A stretch of 64,000 bases of DNA, taken from assembly GCA_965228625.1 (NCBI GenBank), contig OZ245829.1, forward strand, positions 1-64,000. The letters are read 5' to 3'. The notes below the pieces were generated by a model. The model was not told the DNA's origin and ran no database searches. It was given only the letters and a program-made list of their open reading frames with translations. Of the stretch, positions 44,181 through 52,092 are shown piece after piece; positions within the stretch are counted from its first letter, which is position 1; each line of letters starts with the position of its first letter. Source of the stretch: UBA2767 sp965228625. GTDB lineage: Bacteria > Pseudomonadota > Alphaproteobacteria > Rhizobiales > Methyloligellaceae. A program made the translations under genes and the position numbers.

Positions 44181-45380
44181 TCAGGCGCGGTTGCAGAGCC
44201 TCCGAACCGCGCCGAGATAGATCGCTGTAGCGTCGACCATCTGATCGATCGCGACGAATTCATTCAGGCTGTGGGCCTGCTCGAGTGATCCGGGACCGAG
44301 GATCACGCACGGGATCGCGAGGTTGGGCGCATCGGTGCCGCCGGGAAAGGCGGCGACCTCGACCGGATGGCCGAGGGCTTCGTCGGCGGCAGCCTTCACC
44401 GAAGCTACGAGCGCGGAGTCGACCGGCGTATCAAGCGGTTTCACGTCGAGTGTCGGCTCGGAAATCTCGTAGGTGAAATCGGGGATCTTCTTCGACAGCG
44501 CGTCGAGACGCGTGCGGTAATCCGCTACGATCTGTTCGACGGTTTCGCCCGGCAGGTAACGCCGGTCCACCTCCATCTCGCAGACGTCCGCAATCGCCGA
44601 AACGATGTCGCCGCCGCGAATGACGTTCATGGAAAAGCGGCCCGTTCCGCACAAAGGATGCGGATCGGCGGCCTTCTGGAGTTCACCATTGTAAGTGGAG
44701 AAGCCATGGATGACCTCGCCCATATGCTCGATGGCGTTGACGCCTTTCTCCGGCACGCTGGAATGCACCGCCTTGCCGCGGGTGCGAAAGAGTACGCCGA
44801 GCTGGCCCTTGTGCGCCGGACAGAGCTTGAGCTCGCTCGGTTCGCCGACGATCCCGAAATCGGCCGTCGGGCCGTTGCGCCCGAATTCCGACGATCCGAT
44901 CATCACATGCTCTTCGTCGCAGACGCCTGCAATCAGGAGATCGCCCTCCAGCTCAGTGCCCGACTCCTGAAGGCATCGGACGACCTCCAGGTAGCACGCA
45001 AGCGCCGCCTTCATGTCGCATGACCCGCGGCCATAGACGCGGCCGTCCTTGACGACGGGCTTGAACGGGTTGTCGTATCCCTCGACGCCGACGGTATCCA
45101 TGTGACCTGCGAGCATGAGGCTCGGCCCCGATCCCCTGCCTTTCAGCCGTCCCCAGACGTTCGGTCGGCCGTCGACCACGTCGCGCCGTCCGGTCTCGAG
45201 ACCGAGATCGTCGAGGCGCCCCAGGAAGTAGTCGGCGAACTCCTGTTCGCGATGGCCGGGGCTCGCGGGCGCATCGAACGGATTCACGCTCGCGATCGCA
45301 ACCATATCCGACAGGTCCCGGACCAACCGGTCGGCTGACGGACGAGATGTGTTGCCGGGTTCTTCCTTGGCTGCGCTCAT
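44181..45380 (-). CDS. M20 family deacylase (ArgE/DapE-like)
   Basis: About 399 residues (ATG 45380; GTG three codons earlier possible). Zinc-dependent amidohydrolase: first His in LAGHMDTVG, bridging Asp in GRGSCDMKAAL, Glu pair in CDEEHVMIGS, and a lid/dimerisation domain at about 185-300. Members remove acyl groups from N-acetylornithine, N-succinyl-DAP or similar N-acyl amino acids. It lies 77 bases downstream of acdS on the same strand and far from arginine or lysine genes, so a role with ACC or another amino acid conjugate is possible. Actual substrate unknown. Confidence 0.87.
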   Translation of the reverse strand: MSAAKEEPGNTSRPSADRLVRDLSDMVAIASVNPFDAPASPGHREQEFADYFLGRLDDLGLETGRRDVVDGRPNVWGRLKGRGSGPSLMLAGHMDTVGVEGYDNPFKPVVKDGRVYGRGSCDMKAALACYLEVVRCLQESGTELEGDLLIAGVCDEEHVMIGSSEFGRNGPTADFGIVGEPSELKLCPAHKGQLGVLFRTRGKAVHSSVPEKGVNAIEHMGEVIHGFSTYNGELQKAADPHPLCGTGRFSMNVIRGGDIVSAIADVCEMEVDRRYLPGETVEQIVADYRTRLDALSKKIPDFTYEISEPTLDVKPLDTPVDSALVASVKAAADEALGHPVEVAAFPGGTDAPNLAIPCVILGPGSLEQAHSLNEFVAIDQMVDATAIYLGAVRRLCNRA

Positions 45381-45457
45381 GCACTCCACCGCTACGCTGA
45401 CGCCAAACTTGCGCGAGCGAATTTAGAGTAAAGAGTGCTTCGGCGCGAGCCGCGCCG

Positions 45458-46471
45458 TCACCCGTTTCGATAGATGTAGCTGTATCCGTTGATCGCCGGC
45501 ACGCCACCGAGATGCGCGTAGAGCACTTTCGAGCCTTCGGGGAAATATCCCTTGCGCACCATATCGATCATGCCCTGCATGGATTTCCCCTCATAGACGG
45601 GGTCGGTCATCATGCCTTCTGTGCGGGCGGCGAGACGGATCGCGTCGTTGGTCTCGGCCGACGGCACGCCGTAAGCGGGATAGGCGTAGTCGGCAATGAG
45701 CACCAGGTCGTCGTCCGAGATATCGCGTCCGAGTTCGACGAGGTCGGCCGTGTTGCGGGCAATATCCATCACCTGTGTGCGTGTCTGATCCAACGTACCC
45801 GACGCGTCGATGCCGACCACCTTGTCGGCGCGTCCGTCCTTGGCGAACCCGACCAGCATGCCGGCATGGGTCGAGCCGGTGACGGTGCAGACGATGATGA
45901 AGTCGAATGTGAAACCCAGTTCCTGTTCCTGGGCCCGGACCTCCTCGGCGAACCCGACATATCCGAGGCCGCCGAGTTTGTGCACCGAGGCGCCCGCCGG
46001 AATGGCGTAAGGTTTACCACCTTTCGCTTTCACGTCTTCGATGGCACGTTCCCAGCTCTCGCGGATGCCGATGTCGAAACCCTCGTCGACCAGTTCGATC
46101 TCTGCGCCGAGGACGCGGCTCATCAGGATGTTCCCGACCCGGTCGTAGACGGCGTCTTCAAACGGCACCCAGCTTTCCTGAACCAGCCTGCATTTCATGC
46201 CGATCTTGGCGGCGACGGCGGCAACCTGTCGGGTGTGGTTCGACTGCACGCCGCCGATGGTGACGAGCGTGTCGGCATTGGAGGCAATCGCGTCAGGTAC
46301 AATGTATTCGAGCTTGCGCACCTTATTGCCGCCGAATGCGAGTCCCGAGTTGCAATCCTCGCGCTTGGCGTAAATCTCGACCTTTCCGCCGAGGTGCTCG
46401 GTCAGCCGGTTCAGCTTTTCGATGGGGGTCGGTCCGAATGTGAGCGGGTAGCGCTCGAATTTCTCCAGCAT
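45458..46471 (-). CDS. acdS: 1-aminocyclopropane-1-carboxylate (ACC) deaminase
   Basis: 337 residues, collinear with characterised ACC deaminases (338 residues). PLP Lys50 in GGNKVRK, Ser77-Asn78 in QSNHTRQ, the Tyr293-Glu294 pair in PVYEGKS and Leu321 in AHLGGVP all match; this set separates true ACC deaminase from D-cysteine desulfhydrase. It opens the cyclopropane ring of ACC, the plant ethylene precursor, to 2-oxobutyrate and ammonia. GGAG seven bases before the ATG. Divergent from the Lrp-type regulator and followed by the M20 deacylase. Confidence 0.95.
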   Translation of the reverse strand: MLEKFERYPLTFGPTPIEKLNRLTEHLGGKVEIYAKREDCNSGLAFGGNKVRKLEYIVPDAIASNADTLVTIGGVQSNHTRQVAAVAAKIGMKCRLVQESWVPFEDAVYDRVGNILMSRVLGAEIELVDEGFDIGIRESWERAIEDVKAKGGKPYAIPAGASVHKLGGLGYVGFAEEVRAQEQELGFTFDFIIVCTVTGSTHAGMLVGFAKDGRADKVVGIDASGTLDQTRTQVMDIARNTADLVELGRDISDDDLVLIADYAYPAYGVPSAETNDAIRLAARTEGMMTDPVYEGKSMQGMIDMVRKGYFPEGSKVLYAHLGGVPAINGYSYIYRNG

Positions 46472-46533
46472 CGTCTATCTCCCGATGGTCCGAAAATCGG
46501 GAAAAGGCTATCGGAATTGGCGTGAAAGGTGCT

Positions 46534-46550
46534 TCGATATTGTGTATCGA
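46534..46550. promoter_or_regulatory. Palindrome in the acdS-acdR intergenic region
   Basis: TCGATA-TTGTG-TATCGA, a 6-bp inverted repeat with five-base spacer (17 bp in all), sits 63 bases upstream of acdS and 79 upstream of the regulator. Length and AT-rich centre fit an Lrp/AsnC-type operator. The region around 46551-46620 is also AT-rich and may hold the promoters. Confidence 0.5.
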
Positions 46551-46628
46551 GAATTTCAACTCCGCTTTCCACGATGCCAATTGTTGATAAGATATTCGGA
46601 ATCAAGCATTGCAACGCAAGATTCTTTC

Positions 46629-47093
46629 ATGACAGCCGACCTTGATCGAATTGACCGGAGGATATTGCGCTTCCTGCAGGAGAACGGACGCCTGACCAAT
46701 GCGGAGCTCTCGGCGCGGGTCAATGTCAGCCCGGCGACCTGTCACAGGCGCACACAGCGGCTGTTCGAGCAGGGCTTCATCCGCTCGGTTCGGGCGCAAG
46801 TGGAGCCGGAGCGTGTCGACCGCGGTGCGCTTGCGATCGTCGGCGTCGTTCTCGACCGCTCGACGCCGGAGAGCTTCGGCGCTTTCGAGGAGGCCGTCAC
46901 GAAACTGCCCTTCATCCTCGACTGCCACCTGGTCGCCGGAGATTTCGATTACTTCCTGAAAATCAGGGTGCGTGATATCGCCGATTTCAATCGCCTGCAC
47001 GGTGAACAGCTCATCGCCATCCCGGGTGTGCGGCAGACGCGGACGTTCTTCGTTATGAAGGAGGTCATCGACAACGCGCCGCTGGAATTCTGA
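46629..47093 (+). CDS. acdR: Lrp/AsnC family regulator of ACC deaminase (AcdR)
   Basis: 154 residues from ATG 46629; the open frame starts at 46485 but Lrp homology begins at this Met (DLDRIDRRILRFLQENGRLTNAELSARVNVSPATCHRR, the helix-turn-helix). The C-terminal RAM domain (75-150) contains LDCHLVAGDFDYFLKIRVRDIADFNRL. Divergent from acdS with a palindrome between, the arrangement known for acdR, which activates acdS in the presence of ACC. Confidence 0.9.
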   Translation: MTADLDRIDRRILRFLQENGRLTNAELSARVNVSPATCHRRTQRLFEQGFIRSVRAQVEPERVDRGALAIVGVVLDRSTPESFGAFEEAVTKLPFILDCHLVAGDFDYFLKIRVRDIADFNRLHGEQLIAIPGVRQTRTFFVMKEVIDNAPLEF

Positions 47094-47164
47094 CGGACCA
47101 GGTGTTCGAAAGTGTAGCCTCGGACCCCGGTCACTGGTAAACGCCGATCAGGGGGGGTGAGATC

Positions 47165-48775
47165 ATGGCGACGAAGACTCAGGGCGCGGCGGTCACGCTC
47201 AACCGGCAAATGGGGCCGGTTGCGATGCTGTTCACGGGCCTCAGCATCATTGGTTCGGGATGGCTGTTCGCAGCCCTTTACACCGCCCAGCTTGCCGGAC
47301 CGGCCGGCGTCATCTCCTGGCTCATCGGTGGCGCGGTAACCCTCGCGATCGCGCTCGTCTATGCGGAACTCGGCGGCATGCTCCCCGTCGCGGGTGCATT
47401 GGCGCGCATCCCCTTTATGACCTTCGGGCCCCTCGGCGGCTTCATGGCCGGATGGCTGTGCTGGACCGCATTCGTTGCAACGGCACCGCTCGAGGTGATC
47501 GCGGTTCTGGACTATGCATCGAACTATCTTCCGTGGTTGTCGGTGAATGAGCATGGCGAACGCGTCCTCACGCCTGCGGGCGTCGCGGTTGCGGTCGTGA
47601 TGCTCGCCGCCTTCACCGGAATAAACCTGCTCGGCGTCAAGCTTTTCGCCAGCACCAACTCAATGATCACCTTCTGGAAGCTGACGGTACCCGTCATTGC
47701 GGTGATCGTGCTCATCGTCGTCGGGTTCCGCTGGGAGAATGTTTACGAATTCGGCGGCTTCGCGCCCTACGGCATGCAGGGCATATTCAGCGCGGTGTCG
47801 AGCGGCGGGATCATATTCGCCTATTACGGCTTCCGGAGTGTCGTTGATATGGCGGGCGAGGCTCGAAACCCGCAGCGCGACGTGCCCATGGCCATCATCG
47901 GGACGGTCCTGTTTTGTATCGTTCTTTACGTGCTTCTGCAGGTGGCTTTTATCGGCGCCATTCCACCCGAACACCTGAAGGACGGCTGGGCCGGGATCAC
48001 GGAAACGGCCCCCGGCGGGCCTTTTGCCGCTTTCGCGATGATCCTGGGCCTGCAGTGGCTTGCCATCCTGCTCTATGCCGATGCGGTTGTGTCGCCGAGC
48101 GGAACCGGATTGTCGTTCGTCGCGTCGACCGCACGCCTCAATTATTCCATGGCGAAGGCCGGCGAGATCCCATCGATCTTTCAGCATCTGAACCGTCATC
48201 GCGTCCCGGTTTGGGCACTGGTGTTCAATTTCCTCGTGGGGCTGGTTGTTGTACTGCCCTTGCCCGGCTGGAACCAGCTCGTGGAGTTCATAAGCACTGC
48301 CGCCGTTCTTTCATTTGCGTTCGGGCCGGTCGCCCTGATCGTGATGCGGTTGCAGGACCCTGACCGCCCTCGCCCTTTCCGGAACCCCGCGCCGATGCTT
48401 CTCTCCGCGACAGCCTTTGTCATGTCGAGCTTCATCGTCTACTGGACCGGCTGGGAAACAAACTGGAAGATTTTCCTGATCGCGCTCGGTGGTCTGGTTG
48501 TCATGGCGATCATGCGCGGATTGGGTCACGGCGGCGGCCAGGGCCTCGAACTCAGAGCATCAGCGTGGGTGTTTCCCTATTACGCCGGTCTTGCCGCGAT
48601 TTCTTATCTCGGCAACTACGGACACGGCCTGGGCGTGATACCGAATGTCATGGATATGGTCATTCTGGCAGTCTTCTCACTTGCCATCTTCTGGCTGGCG
48701 ATAAGACTTCGGCTTGCGCCGGATGTTATCAAGCAACGAATTGAATCAGAGCGCGATGAGATGCAGGTTGCCTGA
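47165..48775 (+). CDS. APC superfamily amino acid permease
   Basis: 536 residues with about 12-14 helices. Helix 1 has the substrate-binding break FTGLSIIGSGWLFAALYTAQ, helix 6 GGIIFAYYGFRSVVDMAGEARNP, the latter being typical of the aspartate/glutamate:proton and glutamate:GABA-like branches. GGGGGGGTGAG lies before the ATG. It follows acdR by 71 bases on the same strand, so it may be controlled with it and import ACC or a related amino acid. Substrate is inferred only from position. Confidence 0.88.
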   Translation: MATKTQGAAVTLNRQMGPVAMLFTGLSIIGSGWLFAALYTAQLAGPAGVISWLIGGAVTLAIALVYAELGGMLPVAGALARIPFMTFGPLGGFMAGWLCWTAFVATAPLEVIAVLDYASNYLPWLSVNEHGERVLTPAGVAVAVVMLAAFTGINLLGVKLFASTNSMITFWKLTVPVIAVIVLIVVGFRWENVYEFGGFAPYGMQGIFSAVSSGGIIFAYYGFRSVVDMAGEARNPQRDVPMAIIGTVLFCIVLYVLLQVAFIGAIPPEHLKDGWAGITETAPGGPFAAFAMILGLQWLAILLYADAVVSPSGTGLSFVASTARLNYSMAKAGEIPSIFQHLNRHRVPVWALVFNFLVGLVVVLPLPGWNQLVEFISTAAVLSFAFGPVALIVMRLQDPDRPRPFRNPAPMLLSATAFVMSSFIVYWTGWETNWKIFLIALGGLVVMAIMRGLGHGGGQGLELRASAWVFPYYAGLAAISYLGNYGHGLGVIPNVMDMVILAVFSLAIFWLAIRLRLAPDVIKQRIESERDEMQVA

Positions 48776-48798
48776 CATGAATTGCGTCGCGCGGAACC

Positions 48799-48954
48799 TC
48801 GGTGCACTGCTCTCTGTGGTTTGATGCATCAGACATCACCGCATTCGCGGGGCTGATGTTCGCAGACATTGCCGAGGTGCCGGTTCCCGAAGAACATGGC
48901 AATCTGATTGCCTGGCGCGAACGTGTTGCCGCGCGGCCAAGCATCGGTGGCTGA
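48799..48954 (+). pseudogene. Remnant of a glutathione S-transferase gene (C-terminal end only)
   Basis: In the frame ending with TGA at 48952-48954, the sequence reads ASDITAFAGLMFADIAEVP and then NLIAWRERVAARPSI, the end of a GST C-terminal helical domain (usual form: ADIT...W...RPS). Only about 45 codons remain and no start or N-terminal thioredoxin-like domain is present upstream, where the permease gene now ends at 48775. It is evidence of a deletion that fused the permease region to the end of a GST gene. Confidence 0.72.
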
Positions 48955-48968
48955 GGAAGGAGCGGGTC

Positions 48969-49655
48969 ATGGACCTCAATGCGAACTTCGACGAGCGCGT
49001 CGCCGTGCACGCGGCCAAGATCCCCTGGAAGGCGTCGCCGATGGCCGGGGTCGAGCGGCGCATGCTCGACCGGTTGGGCGACGAAGTGGCGCGCGCCACG
49101 ACCATCGTGCGCTATGCGCCGGGAAGCACATTCTCGGCGCACGTGCACACCGGCGGCGAGGAGTTCCTCGTGCTCGACGGCGTGTTTCAGGACGAACACG
49201 GTGACTTTCCCGCCGGCAGCTACATCCGTAATCCTCCTGAGTCGAAACACACGCCCGGCTCGGACAAGGGGTGCACGATCTTCGTCAAGCTCTGGCAGTT
49301 CGACCCCGAGGACCGCACACACGTCCGGGTCGATACCAACAAGATGGCATATATGCCTGATGCCGAACGCGCCGACGTCAACGTCATGCCGCTTTTCAAT
49401 GACGGGCGCGAAGACGTACGGCTGGAGAAGTGGGCAGCCAACAGCACCGTGTCCTTCGAAGCGGTCGGAGGCGCGGAACTGTTCGTTCTCGACGGGTCGT
49501 TTACCGAAAACGGCGAGATGTTCGAGCCGCAGTCATGGCTGAGGCTGCCCGAAGGCGCCCGCACCACGTTCAACACGGGCCCTGACGGGGTCCGCGTGTG
49601 GATCAAGACCGGCCATCTCGCCGCCCTCCCGCCGAAGAGACCGCCTGGAGCATAG
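48969..49655 (+). CDS. ChrR-like double-cupin protein
   Basis: 228 residues comprising two cupin barrels. Cupin 1 (about 40-120) holds the metal ligands in FSAHVHTGGEEFLVLDG with a later SKHTPGS; cupin 2 (about 140-215) is degenerate, with AELFVLDGSF but no His pair. Matches the C-terminal cupin region of the ChrR anti-sigma factor but lacks the zinc-finger N terminus. AGGAAGGAG upstream. Probably binds a metal and possibly an oxidised metabolite; not linked to a sigma gene here. Confidence 0.82.
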   Translation: MDLNANFDERVAVHAAKIPWKASPMAGVERRMLDRLGDEVARATTIVRYAPGSTFSAHVHTGGEEFLVLDGVFQDEHGDFPAGSYIRNPPESKHTPGSDKGCTIFVKLWQFDPEDRTHVRVDTNKMAYMPDAERADVNVMPLFNDGREDVRLEKWAANSTVSFEAVGGAELFVLDGSFTENGEMFEPQSWLRLPEGARTTFNTGPDGVRVWIKTGHLAALPPKRPPGA

Positions 49656-49734
49656 ATAGCAGACTCGGCTTTCTCCGTGAGTTTGGTAGGTTGCAATCAA
49701 CGAGATGAGTCGCAATCGATAGCCAGGGGGGCCG

Positions 49735-51261
49735 GTGAAGACGGACATCAAGCTGAGCGTCGTGACGCTGATGATCGCGGCGTTCACGATCGGCACAGAT
49801 TTCACCGGCGCCCTGTTGCTCGTACCGCGCATCGAGAACTCTTTCGGTGCCGACATAACGACCACGCAATGGGTTTTGAACATCTACGCCCTCGTATTTG
49901 CGATGGGGATGGTGGCTGGCGGCCGGCTGGGCGACATGTATGGCCGGCGGCGCTTTCTGCTGGTTGGCCTGACCATCTTTATCGTGGCATCGGTAGCATG
50001 CCTGTTTTCACCGTCGATCGGCTGGTTGATCGGTGCACGTGCCCTGCAGGGCGTCGGTGCGGCCATGATGTGGCCGTGCATTCTGGCTTACGGCGCGACG
50101 ATTGGGCCGGAGGATGACCGCGGTCTGGTCATGGGACTGGTCCTGGCGGGCATTACGACCGGGAACGTGATCGGTCCGTTGATCAGCGGCGTTGTCGTGT
50201 CGCTGGGCGATTGGCGCCTGTTTTTTCTTGTCAACGCGGTCTTCGCCAGTCTGGCAGCGGTTCTTGTGAGCCGTGTATTGCCGAAAGAGCGGCTGGAAAA
50301 GGCCAATGAACGTGTTGACGTGGCCGGAATTGCCACTCTTTCCCTGGCGACGCTGGCCCTGCTCTACGCTCTCGACGTCGGCGCCGATTGGGGGTGGAGC
50401 TCGACCCCAATTCTCGTCCTGTTTGCGCTCGGCTTGTTTCTGTTCGTTGTGTTCCCACAGGTCGAAAAACGCGTTGCGGATCCCACCGTCCCAACCGTCC
50501 TGATGCATAACCGGGAATTCATACTCGCATTGTGCACCAATGCTCTGCTGGTTCCGTCGATATTCATCGCCTTTCTCTATTTCCCGCAATATCTGCAGAA
50601 GGTGCTGGGTTGGACGGTGCTTGAAGCCTCGATCGGCATGATGCCGTTAATGGTGTTTTTGTCGGTCGGCTCGATCGTTTCCGGTCGCTTCTACAAGTCC
50701 TATGGGCCAAAGCGGCTGCTGTTGACCGGTTACACACTGGTTACGCTCGGCGGAGCGACGGTTCTGTTTATCGACAGCGCCTGGCGGTATTTCGGTCTGC
50801 TTCCCGCGATGCTCCTGATTGGGTTCGGCGCTTCGATTGCGGTCGGAACCGCCGGTACGGCAACCGTCAGTGCGGTGGCACCCAAGCGGGCCGGCTTGGC
50901 GGGCGGGCTTTCGTTCATGCTGCATCTGACATATGGCGCCATCGGGGTCGCGGTGGCCACAGCCATCATGTACACCACTAACCTGTCATCCCTGGCCGCG
51001 GGACTGGTGCGGGCGGGAATCAAGATGTCAGCCGCCGATCAATCGGTCCTGAGCGGAGGATCCGTTAACACGGAAGCGGCGCGGTCCGTCCTTTCGAACT
51101 TCAGCGCCGCGGACTCGGAGAAAGTCGGTGTTCTTTTGAGCGAGGCCTTCACGCATGGCATGAGCTTGGCCTACTGGCCGGCCGTGATATCGGCAGCCAT
51201 CGGGATAATGGTCGTTCTGGCGATCGACGAACAGAAGCTCCAGACGCCCACCGACCAGTGA
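49735..51261 (+). CDS. MFS drug exporter, 14-TM DHA2 (EmrB/QacA) family
   Basis: 508 residues from a GTG start with GGGGGG three bases before it. Fourteen helices. Motif A after helix 2 is GGRLGDMYGRRRFLLVG; motif C in helix 5 appears as VLAGITTGNVIGPLISGVVV. Proton-driven export of lipophilic or cationic compounds. 79 bases after the cupin gene on the same strand; no periplasmic adaptor gene nearby. Confidence 0.92.
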   Translation: MKTDIKLSVVTLMIAAFTIGTDFTGALLLVPRIENSFGADITTTQWVLNIYALVFAMGMVAGGRLGDMYGRRRFLLVGLTIFIVASVACLFSPSIGWLIGARALQGVGAAMMWPCILAYGATIGPEDDRGLVMGLVLAGITTGNVIGPLISGVVVSLGDWRLFFLVNAVFASLAAVLVSRVLPKERLEKANERVDVAGIATLSLATLALLYALDVGADWGWSSTPILVLFALGLFLFVVFPQVEKRVADPTVPTVLMHNREFILALCTNALLVPSIFIAFLYFPQYLQKVLGWTVLEASIGMMPLMVFLSVGSIVSGRFYKSYGPKRLLLTGYTLVTLGGATVLFIDSAWRYFGLLPAMLLIGFGASIAVGTAGTATVSAVAPKRAGLAGGLSFMLHLTYGAIGVAVATAIMYTTNLSSLAAGLVRAGIKMSAADQSVLSGGSVNTEAARSVLSNFSAADSEKVGVLLSEAFTHGMSLAYWPAVISAAIGIMVVLAIDEQKLQTPTDQ

Positions 51262-51399
51262 CGACACGGCTCTGTGCGCCCGCGGGGTGCATAACTCGCC
51301 GGGTAGATTGGCTGTTCCTCAGGTAGCAAGCCATACAGGCTTCATGTAAACTCGCTACTTCTGCGTTGTTGCATTCCACGTCATCCAGCGTGTTTGTCC

Positions 51400-52056
51400 A
51401 TGGACCTTAGCCGCCGAAGCCTTTTGCACTGTTTCATGTCTGCTGCCGCGGCGGCGACCGTCTCGCACTGGCCGACGCTTGCGATTTCCTCCGACAGCGT
51501 GTCCGGACTCACACCGCTTGAGAACGGTGCGAGCGTCTCGTTCGATCAGTTCATGGCGCTTTCCAAGCTGATCTGCGGCGATGCCGACCTGCCGCTCGAC
51601 GTCGGTCGACGTTTCTATCAGTTCTTCACCGAAGGTACCGATCTGCCGCTTGAAGGCACCTATCGCGAGATTGCCAATGCCGTGTCGAAGGAGAGCTCGA
51701 CCCTCGACATTTCGAAGCTCGCCGCGTCCGGCGTGCTCGGCAATGCGGGCGCGAAGAACCTCGTCACGGAGATCGCCCGGTCCTGGTTCACCGGCGTCGT
51801 ACGTATCGAGGGCGCTGCCGGCGCGCGCGAGGAACGCATCACCTATTTCGACGCGCTGATGTATCGCCCCGGCCGCGGTTACCGAAATATTCCCACAACG
51901 TGTGGCGGCGAATTCGGCTGGTGGGCGTTCGAGCCGTCCCCTGAGAACCGGTGCTGCGGCGACGCCTGGGCCAAGGATGAAAAGAACCCCAAATGGGGTG
52001 GCCGCGTCTTTCCGGAATATGTCGGCGGTCAGGTCGGCAAGGACGAACAGCAATAG
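51400..52056 (+). CDS. Small subunit of a membrane-bound sugar/alcohol dehydrogenase (Tat-exported)
   Basis: 218 residues from ATG 51400. A twin-arginine signal (LSRRSLLHCFMSAAAAAT) would export this subunit together with its folded FAD partner. The remainder resembles the small subunit of fructose/sorbitol dehydrogenase and gluconate 2-dehydrogenase complexes: FDQFMALSKLICGDADLPLDVGRRFYQFF and a FDALMYRPGRGYRNIPTTC end. First gene of a three-gene operon with the GMC flavoprotein (36-base gap) and triheme cytochrome c. Confidence 0.82.
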   Translation: MDLSRRSLLHCFMSAAAAATVSHWPTLAISSDSVSGLTPLENGASVSFDQFMALSKLICGDADLPLDVGRRFYQFFTEGTDLPLEGTYREIANAVSKESSTLDISKLAASGVLGNAGAKNLVTEIARSWFTGVVRIEGAAGAREERITYFDALMYRPGRGYRNIPTTCGGEFGWWAFEPSPENRCCGDAWAKDEKNPKWGGRVFPEYVGGQVGKDEQQ

Positions 52057-52092
52057 TCGCGCGCATCGGGAACCGCGTAAGGGAAGCAGGAG

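Noticed and set aside
51325..51358. Nested hairpins (AAGCC/GGCTT inside GTAGC/GCTAC) after the MFS gene
   Set aside because: Could be a terminator, but stems are only five bases and there is no T tract, so I did not list it as a feature.
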